The notes under the pieces were generated by a model. That model ran no database searches and was not told the origin of the DNA. It saw only the letters and a program-made list of their open reading frames with translations. Below are positions 8,425-17,859 of a stretch of DNA of 64,000 nucleotides, piece by piece. Location of the stretch: assembly GCA_947169185.1 (NCBI GenBank), contig CAMVOS010000006.1:25319-89318 (forward strand). Reading direction: 5' to 3'. Origin of the DNA: an uncultured Prevotella sp. GTDB taxonomy: Bacteria; Bacteroidota; Bacteroidia; Bacteroidales; Bacteroidaceae. The first letter of the stretch is position 1. The number at the start of each line of letters is the position of its first letter. A program made the position numbers and the translations under genes.

Positions 8425-11400
8425 ATACTTTCATTAATATCTTCTGGCATAATCAATTGATAAGTCTCTGGCGTCACCTCCGACGGATTCATCTGGCTCA
8501 CACGCATAGAGAGCTGCTGGATGGTCTGGTCGAGCATGTTGCGCATCTCACGGGCATTACCGAAGCCCTCTGTCTTGCTAACTACCAGACGACAGATAAC
8601 ATCCATCAGCTTGAACTCTGCCTCAGGCGACAAACGGTAGTTGTCCTTCTGGGCCATCTTCTTGTAGATTGCCAACAGCTCGTCCTCGTTATAGTCGTCG
8701 ATATGCATCTTGTGAGAGAAACGGCTGGCCAATCCAGGATTAACATTCAAGAAGGACTCCATATCATCCTTGTAACCAGCAGCAATCACAACGAACTTGC
8801 CACGATCGTCCTCCATGCGTTTCATCAGCGTATCGATAGCTTCCTTGCCATATTGGTCGTTCTCAGACGAGAGCGTGTAAGCCTCGTCGATAAACAGAAT
8901 ACCACCCATAGCCTTATCGCACATGTTGTTGACAATCTTAGGCGTCTCACCCATATATTTACCAACCAAGGTAGCACGACTGGCCTCGATGACACGACTG
9001 GTGGGCAGGATATCCATCGCTTGCAGAATCTCACCCATCTTACGAGCTACCGACGTCTTACCAGTACCAGGATTACCTGTCAGGATAAAGTTCATGGACA
9101 TCTGCTGAACCTTACCAGCACCCATAGCAGCACGTTGTTTCATGAACATGCTTTGTACGGCCAGACGACGAATCATATTCTTCACAGAACGCATGCCGAT
9201 GAACTCGTCGAGCTCGTTGAGCACCTCGTCCAACGGACGTGACTTCTCGGTTGGAGCAACCTCGAGGTCGGCACTCGTGATACGATACATATCTTCGTTC
9301 GTGAAGTTGGGATCGTTCATCATGTTGACCAGACGCTGGCTCTGCTTCTCGACAGCCTGATCGAATATCTTTCGTGCCTCACGGGCATTACCGAAGTTCT
9401 TGTCACGACGCAGATACAACTGCTCGAACTGACGATGGATGGTACCCTGAGTCTCTTCATCAACGGTAAAGTTCTTACCTTTACACAGATTGAGGAATAT
9501 CTGGGTAAGCTCATCAGGCGTGTAGTCATCGAAGTGGATGGTCTGCGTGAAACGGCTCTTCAATCCAGGATTCGTATCGATGAAGTCGTGCATGTTGTCA
9601 GTATAACCAGCAACGATACAGATGAACTTGCCACGATCGTCTTCCAAACGTTTGAGCAGCGTGTCGATAGCCTCGGCACCAAACGAATCCTGATCGTTAG
9701 ACTTCAGCGTATAGGCCTCGTCGATGAACAGCACGCCACCCATAGCCGAATCAATCAACTGGTTGGTCTTGATGGCCGTCTGACCAGCAAAGCCAGCAAC
9801 CAGCTTAGAGCGATCAGCCTCTACCAATTGTCCACGGGAAAGGATGCCCAACGTACGGAACACATCCGCCATAATACGTGCCACAGTTGTCTTACCCGTA
9901 CCAGGATTACCAGTAAACACATAGTGCTTGCCCTGGAACGTATTGGTTTCGCCACGACGAATCTGAAGATTGAGGAATGCTGCAAGGTTGGAGATTTCCT
10001 TCTTGACAGCTGCCAAACCAACCATACCGTTGAGTTTGGCCAGACACTCTGTGTAATCGACAGTCTTTGGAGCCTCGTAAGGAATATCCGCAACGTCGAT
10101 GGTCATCAGTTCCTCATTGCTGAGTGTAGAGATATCCAGCTTCTGCATGCGCTCAGCCTGCTTCGTGCATATCTTCTCGAACAGCTGACGCATGGTACGA
10201 CCATTGGCAAAGTCCTTGTCGCGTGAGTCATACAATTGGGTAATCATCTTCAGGGTCAACTCGCGAGCCTCAGGTGTAAACTGATACTTCTTGTCCTTGG
10301 CAAAGACCTCCATAATCTGAAGGAGCTGATCGGGATTGTAGTCTTCGATGTTCAGGAAATAGCTAAAACGGCTACGAACACCAGGATTGATACGGAACAG
10401 ATTCTCCATTTCCGTACGATAACCCGCAGCAATCACGATAAACTTGCCACGATCGTCCTCCATACGTTTCATCAGCGTCTCAAGAGCCTGCGTTCCCTGC
10501 TGGTCACGCTCGCCACCTGAACTAAGAGGTACCAGCGTGTAGGCCTCGTCGACAAAAAGAATACCACCCATGGCCTTGTCGCACAAGCGGTCGACCACCT
10601 TGGGCGTCTCGCCCTGATAAGGGCTGACCATCTTTGAACGGTCAACCTCAACGACATGACCACTATCCAGATAGCCGATAGACTCCATAATTTCACCCAA
10701 CTTACGAGCAATGGTTGTCTTACCCGTACCAGGATTACCCGTCAGTACGATATGAATGCCAGCCTTTTCTTGTTCACCCAGTCCACGCTGTGCACGCTGG
10801 ACATTATTATGAACCGTAAACGCAATCTCGCGGACAGCCTTCTTCACCTCGTCCATACCAATGTAGTGATCCAAGTCGCTCAGGATATCTTCCAGAGTAC
10901 GCTCCTCAGGAACATAGCCGCGGATATCCGTTTCCTCTACCCACGATGCCTCGGCACCACGACTGATAAACGACGTAAAAATATCTTCAGCAGTCTTGAC
11001 AGCCAGATGAGCATAACCAAAGGTGTCATCCTTGATTTTCAATTGATACTGGAAGAAACGCAGCAACTTACGTTCTGCCTCAGGAGAGTATGCAGCAATA
11101 CCATACTTCGAACGCAGCTCCAACTTACAGATTTCACACAATTCCGTATAGCTGGGAGTCGGCAGACGGAATGTGTACTTGAAGCGGTTCTGAGCAGCAG
11201 GATTAGCTGCCAGGAAGTCATCAAGGCCCTTAGGCAAGCCTGCGATAATGACAATAGGATTCTCGTCCCACTTGTCCATCTCGACAAACAACTTGTCAAG
11301 CGGATTAACCTGGTTTGAGTAACGGTCTGGCAACAGTTTCTGCACGTTATCGAAGAACAGGATACCATCTCGCGCATTCTTAACGTTCTCATCCCACTTT

Positions 11401-11738
11401 TCTACAAAGCGCTGGTAGTCTACTGCATCAACTATTGTCAGCTTAGGTTTCTCGATAATCCGGTGCTGGTAGAAGTATTCACGAATTACCTCAGCCAAAG
11501 CAGTCTTACCAGTACCCGTCTCACCTATTATAATAGTATTAACACTGAGACGCACATTCATAACATCCTTGCGCGAATGTAGATATGTATAGGTATCGAC
11601 AACTGTCTTCAACTGCTTTTTCACCTCATCGAGTCCAACCATATGGTCGAGCACGTTGAGTGACACAAGCGCGTGTCCACACCACTTACAGAACTTCGCT
11701 ATCGAGCGGTTTTCTTTATGACATTGCTCACAAATCAT
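8421..11738 (-). CDS. Zinc ribbon and four tandem CbxX/CfxQ-type AAA+ ATPase domains
   Basis: 1105 residues. A zinc ribbon (Cys3, Cys6, Cys17, Cys20) is followed by four AAA+ modules of the CbxX/CfxQ/SpoVK type at about 31-265, 290-520, 567-800 and 843-1085. Walker A is GETGTGKT in module 1 and GNPGTGKT in modules 2-4 (near 334, 610 and 888). Walker B is LFVDEA or LFIDEA in modules 2-4. Module 1 has LFFDNV, without the catalytic Glu, so it may bind ATP without hydrolysing it. Modules 2-4 are very alike (repeated DDRGKF and AGY motifs) and must come from duplication. Relatives with one or two modules include Rubisco activase CbbX and ESX EccA. A remodelling motor controlled by the adjacent kinase and phosphatase is inferred. 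Confidence 0.92.
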   Translation of the reverse strand: MICEQCHKENRSIAKFCKWCGHALVSLNVLDHMVGLDEVKKQLKTVVDTYTYLHSRKDVMNVRLSVNTIIIGETGTGKTALAEVIREYFYQHRIIEKPKLTIVDAVDYQRFVEKWDENVKNARDGILFFDNVQKLLPDRYSNQVNPLDKLFVEMDKWDENPIVIIAGLPKGLDDFLAANPAAQNRFKYTFRLPTPSYTELCEICKLELRSKYGIAAYSPEAERKLLRFFQYQLKIKDDTFGYAHLAVKTAEDIFTSFISRGAEASWVEETDIRGYVPEERTLEDILSDLDHYIGMDEVKKAVREIAFTVHNNVQRAQRGLGEQEKAGIHIVLTGNPGTGKTTIARKLGEIMESIGYLDSGHVVEVDRSKMVSPYQGETPKVVDRLCDKAMGGILFVDEAYTLVPLSSGGERDQQGTQALETLMKRMEDDRGKFIVIAAGYRTEMENLFRINPGVRSRFSYFLNIEDYNPDQLLQIMEVFAKDKKYQFTPEARELTLKMITQLYDSRDKDFANGRTMRQLFEKICTKQAERMQKLDISTLSNEELMTIDVADIPYEAPKTVDYTECLAKLNGMVGLAAVKKEISNLAAFLNLQIRRGETNTFQGKHYVFTGNPGTGKTTVARIMADVFRTLGILSRGQLVEADRSKLVAGFAGQTAIKTNQLIDSAMGGVLFIDEAYTLKSNDQDSFGAEAIDTLLKRLEDDRGKFICIVAGYTDNMHDFIDTNPGLKSRFTQTIHFDDYTPDELTQIFLNLCKGKNFTVDEETQGTIHRQFEQLYLRRDKNFGNAREARKIFDQAVEKQSQRLVNMMNDPNFTNEDMYRITSADLEVAPTEKSRPLDEVLNELDEFIGMRSVKNMIRRLAVQSMFMKQRAAMGAGKVQQMSMNFILTGNPGTGKTSVARKMGEILQAMDILPTSRVIEASRATLVGKYMGETPKIVNNMCDKAMGGILFIDEAYTLSSENDQYGKEAIDTLMKRMEDDRGKFVVIAAGYKDDMESFLNVNPGLASRFSHKMHIDDYNEDELLAIYKKMAQKDNYRLSPEAEFKLMDVICRLVVSKTEGFGNAREMRNMLDQTIQQLSMRVSQMNPSEVTPETYQLIMPEDINESI

Positions 11739-11741
11739 ACC

Positions 11742-14700
11742 TTATTCTGCATCATTTTTTTGAATCTGGTCGACAACTTCTGTAGGCTTTACCTTCATTT
11801 TGTCGATATCAGACTTATTTATATTCAACAAGTTCGGACTAAATACAACCAATTCGGCTACTAACATGCCAACCATCAGACTCCACAAAATGTAATGTAT
11901 CACAGATTCACCACTAATGGAGCGAACCTGATTAGATACATCATCAAGCAAACCGAACTTCGAACCCTTGAATCGGAACGACCTCTGCTTGAATGTAAAA
12001 TAGAGTGGTTCTAACAATGTGGACTTGACATCGTGATCGTCCATGACCTCGCTAACCAACTGGCTGTCGCTCTTGGTCACACTGCGATAGTCTGTAAAAT
12101 GGCATATCATCATATATATTAATGTGATGACCACGATAGCTGGAACAAACATATTGGGGAACGCACCATTCACATAGCGAAGCGCCATGACAGGCAGCCA
12201 GGAGGAAAGATAACCTATCAGTCCCCATAGACAGGATATGATAAATCCGTAACCACGGAAATATGCCCTCGAGGCTAAAATCAATGCTGTTGCTCCACCT
12301 ACAGGCAAGCCAATGGTCAACATAGGATGCTGCAAAACATAATCTTTAGAAGGTACGCCAAAGATAATTAGTAATGCCAACCATACTACGGCTAATGCGT
12401 AGAAGACACCACGCCACATTTGTTCCTTACGCTTAGCCTGGAAATAACTCTGACGAACTTCCTGATACTTGTTGGCTGTCTGCTTACGCGCATCACAGAA
12501 ACGCTTGTAGTACCTCTGGTTCGCATCAATCTCACCCAGCTCGTTAAGCCATTCCTCCAACTTATGCTCATAGCTGTAAGTCTCCAAGAATTCGTTGTGG
12601 GGATCTTCATGGTAGAACACAGACATCCACTGGCACAATGAACCACGTTTGATAGCTGCTAACAGTTGTGGACGATAGGCTAACTTGTCTATCTGATGAG
12701 GAGTCTTTAAAATAGTACCGTCCTCTAACTGATAGGAAGGCATAGCCCCTAAGATTCGACAAAAACGGTAGGCGGCTGTACGCAAGTCGTATGCACCAAG
12801 GCGCTCACGATTCTCCTCACTCTTCAGGTCGAAGCATGTACGAGCCTGGCTAATCTCTTCAATCCACCCATGTAACTGAGCGAAATAATAGAAACGTCCG
12901 TTAGGATCAGAGAAGTCTGATACTTTTTCAACATAAGTCACATCGTCAAGCGACTGCCAACCAATCAACTGTCGTGCCATTACCTCACCAACTTTATAAG
13001 GCGTGTCAGCTTCGCGAAGGTCATAAGCAGCCTCACGATCCAGATTATAGAGCACTTTATAGGCCAATGAACGTGAAGGCTTCTGGTCTTGAATCATGAT
13101 GCGCAACGCTTCACAAGCCATAGCGTCTTCACGACAATACATCCATGAGAGCAGACGTCCGTCAGTCAAGCTGTCCCACTCATCATCGCTACAGTTTTCA
13201 TAACCGAACGAGTGAGAAATCTCCTCTACTGTCGATGACGGGAACTTGGCAAGGAAAGGTATCTCAGGATCAATCTCATATACCAGTCGGAGCACAGCTA
13301 CTCGTCCATCAAATTGCTTACCAATAGGGAAGTAACTACGCAGGCGATTGACATCTGCCTTTGTATGTGATTCCAAATAAAGGAACAAACGATCGTTAGG
13401 ATTAACCAACGACAGCGCATACTCTTCCTGATAGCTCAGTACGGAAATGGCCACGCTGTGAATGTCATCACATTTGTTTCCCTTAATATCCTCATAAGGA
13501 TATGTGGGTTCCATCACATAGATGGCAGACATCAAACCAGCCATCTGATCGGCAGGATAACGATTGACCACGATATCCTTGACTGCTGAACTTAATTTGA
13601 CGTTACCACACTGTTCAAGCCAACCAGCAATACGTCCATTGTAAAGATAGCTGCAGGCCAGTCTATCATTGTCAAGCAACAATGGTATGAGCTCATGAAC
13701 GTTATCAGCTACCAGATTACGTTCTGGATCTACGACGAAACTGCGATATTTGAGCAGAGGTGATGTAATGTCGACATCTACATCCTCGCCCAGGAACCAG
13801 CGTTCCACTTGTTCATAACCCCAACGGCTCTGCGGATTGACAGCTGTCAGTCCCTGAACTATCATCTTCACACGCTCTGGCAATTCGTTGATGCGTGGCA
13901 GACGACCCTCGTTTTTCTTACGCATCATGACGCGCTCGTTCTGACTCAGCGGGTTGTCACCCAACCAAAGCGTCATCAGCGTAATACCCAACGAGTAGAA
14001 GTCGACTGCTGGTGTAATTTCCACTTCACCATCAATGACGTCATTGTACATTTCAGGTGCAGCAAAAATCGGCGTACGGGCCTGAGTGGTACGATGGAGT
14101 TTCTCATCATTTTCCATCACACTGGAAATGCCGAAGTCACCCAGTACAATTTCCTTATGCTTCGTATCACGGAAGAAATAGTTGCCAGGCTTGATATCCT
14201 TGTGAATCACGTTGTTCTGATGACAATAGGCCAACGCAGCTGCAGCCTGCAAGGCAATACGCCTAAACTGGTTGAAGTCGCCATCGAGATCATAATCACT
14301 AAGTGTGCCGCCTCGCAGATACTCCATCAGCTCATAGTCGCGATTCTTACCGTCAACATAGGTCTTACCGTAGTCAATAATCTTGACTATCATTTCCAGA
14401 TTGAAGTTCTGGATAATACGCATCAGCGTCTTCTTGATGGTGAAGTTCGGATAATAGACCTTCAATACTCTCTCTCCTTCTTCGTTTGCAACAAGGAAAA
14501 CTTGGGCCTCACCGGAATTATCACTGATACACCTGACACAACGATAAATTCTGCCCTTCAGCACAAAGTCCGTACTGTCGTCATGATCCATCATTGCAGC
14601 AGTAGTTCCTGGCCTTACCGTGATTTCGTTATTCGACGAAGATGTCGTGCGTTGCGGGCTGTCGACACGGATGGTAGCACCCATATCCTGAGCTGCAGCC

Positions 14701-14750
14701 GTTTGCTGATCGTTGGTACCAAAATCGGGTTTGCGTGTGATTTCGTCCAT
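11742..14750 (-). CDS. Membrane-associated Ser/Thr protein kinase
   Basis: 1002 residues. A low-complexity N terminus of 60 residues is rich in Thr, Ser and Asp. The eukaryotic-type kinase domain (about 62-323) has Lys97 (VLKVYY), the catalytic loop HKDIKPGN at 183-190, DFG at 205-207 and APE at 231-233. All key residues are present, so it should be active, although HRD is HKD. The middle of about 450 residues is unrecognised. Four hydrophobic segments at about 795-905 and one near 965 anchor it to the membrane, followed by a short Lys/Asp-rich tail. It abuts the zinc-ribbon gene (no gap) and the AAA+ gene (3 bases), which marks an operon. The substrate is unknown; the FHA protein and the AAA+ motor are natural candidates. 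Confidence 0.92.
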   Translation of the reverse strand: MDEITRKPDFGTNDQQTAAAQDMGATIRVDSPQRTTSSSNNEITVRPGTTAAMMDHDDSTDFVLKGRIYRCVRCISDNSGEAQVFLVANEEGERVLKVYYPNFTIKKTLMRIIQNFNLEMIVKIIDYGKTYVDGKNRDYELMEYLRGGTLSDYDLDGDFNQFRRIALQAAAALAYCHQNNVIHKDIKPGNYFFRDTKHKEIVLGDFGISSVMENDEKLHRTTQARTPIFAAPEMYNDVIDGEVEITPAVDFYSLGITLMTLWLGDNPLSQNERVMMRKKNEGRLPRINELPERVKMIVQGLTAVNPQSRWGYEQVERWFLGEDVDVDITSPLLKYRSFVVDPERNLVADNVHELIPLLLDNDRLACSYLYNGRIAGWLEQCGNVKLSSAVKDIVVNRYPADQMAGLMSAIYVMEPTYPYEDIKGNKCDDIHSVAISVLSYQEEYALSLVNPNDRLFLYLESHTKADVNRLRSYFPIGKQFDGRVAVLRLVYEIDPEIPFLAKFPSSTVEEISHSFGYENCSDDEWDSLTDGRLLSWMYCREDAMACEALRIMIQDQKPSRSLAYKVLYNLDREAAYDLREADTPYKVGEVMARQLIGWQSLDDVTYVEKVSDFSDPNGRFYYFAQLHGWIEEISQARTCFDLKSEENRERLGAYDLRTAAYRFCRILGAMPSYQLEDGTILKTPHQIDKLAYRPQLLAAIKRGSLCQWMSVFYHEDPHNEFLETYSYEHKLEEWLNELGEIDANQRYYKRFCDARKQTANKYQEVRQSYFQAKRKEQMWRGVFYALAVVWLALLIIFGVPSKDYVLQHPMLTIGLPVGGATALILASRAYFRGYGFIISCLWGLIGYLSSWLPVMALRYVNGAFPNMFVPAIVVITLIYMMICHFTDYRSVTKSDSQLVSEVMDDHDVKSTLLEPLYFTFKQRSFRFKGSKFGLLDDVSNQVRSISGESVIHYILWSLMVGMLVAELVVFSPNLLNINKSDIDKMKVKPTEVVDQIQKNDAE

Positions 14751-15698
14751 TTATTTGTCGTCTTTAATTTCTGCTGTACTATTTTTTCCTAATACCACCC
14801 ATTTTCCTCCAAGATGAGGCTTAGCGCATCCACAAGGGCTGCTGTGCATGGCATGCTTATAATTGCAAACCCAAGCCAGTCTCACACCGGTGGGTTTACA
14901 AGCCATAGCGTAGTTGCGCGCCTTGACAGGGGATGCTGAGGGTGGTACAGCCAATTTATCAAGAATGGCAGAAAGCATCTTGACCTTGATGGCCTTTTGG
15001 TCTTCTAATTCTTCCTTCGTCATACGATTTGACTCTACCTTGGGAATTTCAGGAAAGTCAACACCTTCATCTTGCGCTAACAGCGTAAGCACACGCTCGC
15101 GCAGCTTCTGGCAATTCTGTTCACGGACAATATCACGCTCTGACGAATATGGCAGGGCATTTTCTAATTTCGTAAAATCCTGAACAATCTCAAGCAACTG
15201 CTGATAATCAGGATTACGCTGCAACTGCTTAACCATCAGTTTGGCTTCCTCTGTCAGGGCTGCGCCACACTTTTTGCAAAAAGCGAAATCATTCAACGAA
15301 TGACAGGTAGGACACACCAAACCACCCTTGGGACTGCCGCACTCAGGACAATAGGCTTCATTGCCTGATAAGTGAGCGCCACAGAAAGAGCAGACATCTT
15401 TGCGAATGTAATGGTGACAAACTTCGCAGAAGTCTGCATCGGCATCCACCTCAGCACCGCAATGCGGACATGTCGTCTTACTGATGGGTTGTCCACACTG
15501 GGCACAGAACATAGCTTCTGGCTCATTAATTGCGCCACAAAATGGACATTCTTTGCCACCTGCTTGCTGTTGTCTCTGCTGTTGCATCATCTGCGGAATA
15601 GGCTGTTCATTAATTTGAGGACGAGCCGTGCGCTGCAACATCTCCTGCGGTCTTTCAGTCCGCTGTGTTGATCCGAAATTTGAAATATTGTCGTTCAT
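14751..15698 (-). CDS. Protein with four tandem zinc ribbons
   Basis: 315 residues. After a Gln/Pro/Arg-rich tail of 48 residues come four CxxC...CxxC zinc ribbons (51-68, 77-94, 103-120, 129-144), then a helical region at about 145-245. The end again has closely spaced Cys and His (WVCNYKHAMH, SPCGCAKPH), possibly a fifth metal site. No enzyme motif was recognised. It is the first gene of the signalling operon, behind a good promoter. Ribbons of the same style occur in the AAA+ and FHA partners, which suggests a shared docking surface. That is inference. Confidence 0.88.
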   Translation of the reverse strand: MNDNISNFGSTQRTERPQEMLQRTARPQINEQPIPQMMQQQRQQQAGGKECPFCGAINEPEAMFCAQCGQPISKTTCPHCGAEVDADADFCEVCHHYIRKDVCSFCGAHLSGNEAYCPECGSPKGGLVCPTCHSLNDFAFCKKCGAALTEEAKLMVKQLQRNPDYQQLLEIVQDFTKLENALPYSSERDIVREQNCQKLRERVLTLLAQDEGVDFPEIPKVESNRMTKEELEDQKAIKVKMLSAILDKLAVPPSASPVKARNYAMACKPTGVRLAWVCNYKHAMHSSPCGCAKPHLGGKWVVLGKNSTAEIKDDK

Positions 15699-15727
15699 TT
15701 ATTTTTGACGATTAGTAATCATTGTTG

Positions 15728-15760
15728 CAAAGATACAACAATTTTCTAAAATAAAGCAAA
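15728..15760 (-). promoter_or_regulatory. Promoter of the kinase/AAA/FHA/PP2C operon
   Basis: On the minus strand TATCTTTG (15728-15735) is the -7 box, and TTTG at 15757-15760 is the -33 element, 21 bases apart. The first ATG follows 29 bases downstream at 15698. No other comparable promoter was found before 3270, so it may serve the whole run. Confidence 0.7.
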
Positions 15761-15764
15761 AAAA

Positions 15765-15790
15765 CCGCCGTAAATTTTATTTACGACGGC
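15765..15790 (-). terminator. Intrinsic terminator after the M13 peptidase gene
   Basis: CCGCCGTAAAT pairs with ATTTACGACGG, with a short loop and one mismatch. On the minus strand seven Ts follow. Six Ts also follow on the plus strand, so it could work both ways. It separates the engB-ABC-F-M13 group from the signalling operon. Confidence 0.8.
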
Positions 15791-15815
15791 ATTTTTTCGT
15801 ATTTTAACTATAAAA

Positions 15816-17846
15816 TCACCAAAGAGAGAGTCGTTTTGACTTTGGAATGTACATTTTATCGCCCTCTTTTACATTAAAAGCATCGTACCACATATCAATG
15901 TGAGGCAGTGCACCATTCACTCTCCAACGACCCAGTGAGTGAGGGTCACTTTTCGTACGATTACGGATTTCAGCCTCCGTAATATTGCCTGCCCATACGC
16001 CAGCATAAGCAACAAAGAAACGTTGGTCAGCTGTCAACCCATCAATAACAGGCAAGGGATTGTGCTTAGTAGCATTCTTGTAGGCATACCAAGCAACTTG
16101 CAGACCACCGTGATCAGCCAAATTCTCACCAAGCGTCAAACGACCATTGGCATTCAGGTCAGGCAGCACTTTGATATTCGAGAAGAAATCAGCATATTTA
16201 TCAGTACGATACGTAAAATTCTTTCCATCTTCCTCTTTCCACCAATCATGCATGTTTCCCTCTTTATCATACTGGCGGCCTTGGTCGTCGAATCCATGTG
16301 TCATTTCATGTCCGATTACGACACCAATCGCACCATAGTTGAAAGCATCATCTGCCGTTGGATCAAAGAATGGAACTTGCAGAATGCCAGCTGGAAAGCA
16401 GATTTCGTTCGTGGTAGGATTATAGTAAGCATTCACCGTTTGTGGAGTCATATGCCAGTCATCGCGATCAACGGGTTTACCTGCTGTATGATCAATATGC
16501 CAAGCAGTCCAAAAGCGACGACACTCCAACATATTCTCAAAGTAAGATTTTTTCGCATCAATCTTCAAATCAGAAAGGTCAGTCCATTTGTCAGGATAAC
16601 CAATCTTAACATAGAATGTGTTGAGCTTCAGCAGCGCATTAACTTTCGTTGAATCATCCATCCAGTCCTGAGCAGCAATACGCTCGCCAAGAGCAATTCG
16701 CAAATTCTCGACCAGCGTCTTCATACGCTCCTTGGATGAGGCTGGGAAGTATTTTTTCACATAAATACGTCCTAAGGCTTCGCCCATCACACTTTGGACC
16801 TGATTAGTCGAACGACGCCACAAGGGGTGGTCTTCCTTTCTACCAGAGAAAATCTTGCCATAGAAATCGAAGTTTGCAGCACGAATCTCATCGTTCAGCA
16901 GGCCCGTAGAACCATCGATAACACCCCACTCCATCACATCACGGAACTCTGCAGCGCTCATGGTCGAGAACATCTTGTCTGCAGCATCCATAAATGCGGG
17001 CTGGCCAACCACCATTTCCTGGATATACTGGCTCTTAATGCCTTTTGCATTCATCTGGCGCTCCAACATCAGATGAGGATATTTTGCATCGAACTCCTTG
17101 AATGTCATCTTGTTATAGTTTGCCTGCGGATCGCGCAACTCTGTACGCGACTTCGATGCTTTTGCCAAAATCGTCTCAACCTTCAGAATATTCTTCATTT
17201 TCTTTTCAGCCACACCCTTCTTGAAGCCAAAAAGCTGGAACATGCGTACAATGTGCTTCTTATAAGCTTCGCGAATTTTGGTCGTCGCCTCGTCATTTTC
17301 CAGATAGTAATCCTTCTGTCCCAAAGTCAGTCCACTCTGCGAAATGCTAAGAATATTGCTTGTTGCATTCTTCTCGTCTGCACCAATATACGCACCAAAC
17401 AGCTGAGATTCGCCATAAGGCATCATCTCTAATTGGATGGCAAAGAGCTGCTCCTTAGTCTTAGCTGCCTCCATTTTTTTGATGAGAGGCATGATAGGCG
17501 CTAATCCATCCTGCTCACGACGAGCTGAGTCCATTGCCAGTTTGTAGAGATCACTCAGCTTCTGTTCGACAGTTCCTGCAGGATAGGTATTCTCCTGCAA
17601 TTCCTTCAAAATTCCATTGATGCGTTTGTTGTTATCCTCAGCCAAACGATCGAAGCTGCCATAACGCGAATAGGCAGCAGGTAGCGGATTGGCCTTCATC
17701 CATCCGCCACAGGCATACTCATAGAAGTCATCACCTGGACGTTCACTCTTGTTGAGGTCGTTCATATTAATGCCCGATCGCAACTGTGCCGATGCTGTGA
17801 CGACTGTTGTTGCTAATGCCATAATAGTCAATAATTTCTTCATCAT
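15816..17846 (-). CDS. Secreted M13-family zinc metallopeptidase (neprilysin/PepO-like)
   Basis: 676 residues with a Sec signal peptide (MMKKLLTIMALATT, cut after the alanine-rich TASA). The catalytic zinc site is VIGHEMTHGFDDQGR (HExxH), and the third ligand lies in ENLADHGGLQ. The C-terminal motif KSDPHSLGRWRVNG is also typical of M13 enzymes. Length equals the family norm. It should cleave oligopeptides in the periplasm or outside the cell. The gene follows the ABC-F gene by 13 bases and ends just before an intrinsic terminator. The pairing with engB and ABC-F is probably only transcriptional. Confidence 0.95.
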   Translation of the reverse strand: MMKKLLTIMALATTVVTASAQLRSGINMNDLNKSERPGDDFYEYACGGWMKANPLPAAYSRYGSFDRLAEDNNKRINGILKELQENTYPAGTVEQKLSDLYKLAMDSARREQDGLAPIMPLIKKMEAAKTKEQLFAIQLEMMPYGESQLFGAYIGADEKNATSNILSISQSGLTLGQKDYYLENDEATTKIREAYKKHIVRMFQLFGFKKGVAEKKMKNILKVETILAKASKSRTELRDPQANYNKMTFKEFDAKYPHLMLERQMNAKGIKSQYIQEMVVGQPAFMDAADKMFSTMSAAEFRDVMEWGVIDGSTGLLNDEIRAANFDFYGKIFSGRKEDHPLWRRSTNQVQSVMGEALGRIYVKKYFPASSKERMKTLVENLRIALGERIAAQDWMDDSTKVNALLKLNTFYVKIGYPDKWTDLSDLKIDAKKSYFENMLECRRFWTAWHIDHTAGKPVDRDDWHMTPQTVNAYYNPTTNEICFPAGILQVPFFDPTADDAFNYGAIGVVIGHEMTHGFDDQGRQYDKEGNMHDWWKEEDGKNFTYRTDKYADFFSNIKVLPDLNANGRLTLGENLADHGGLQVAWYAYKNATKHNPLPVIDGLTADQRFFVAYAGVWAGNITEAEIRNRTKSDPHSLGRWRVNGALPHIDMWYDAFNVKEGDKMYIPKSKRLSLW

Positions 17847-17859
17847 TTATAAATTTAAT

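Noticed and set aside
8217..9242. Long open frame opposite the AAA+ and FHA genes
   Set aside because: It lies wholly antisense to strongly recognised domains, and its product is low in recognisable motifs. A shadow of the real gene.
13809..14792. Long open frame opposite the kinase gene
   Set aside because: Antisense to the kinase catalytic domain, with no recognisable motif. A shadow frame.
7035..15698. Type VI or ESX secretion control locus
   Set aside because: Kinase, FHA, PP2C and CbxX-type AAA genes suggest it, but no sheath, baseplate, Hcp, VgrG, ESX or EccC gene occurs in the window.
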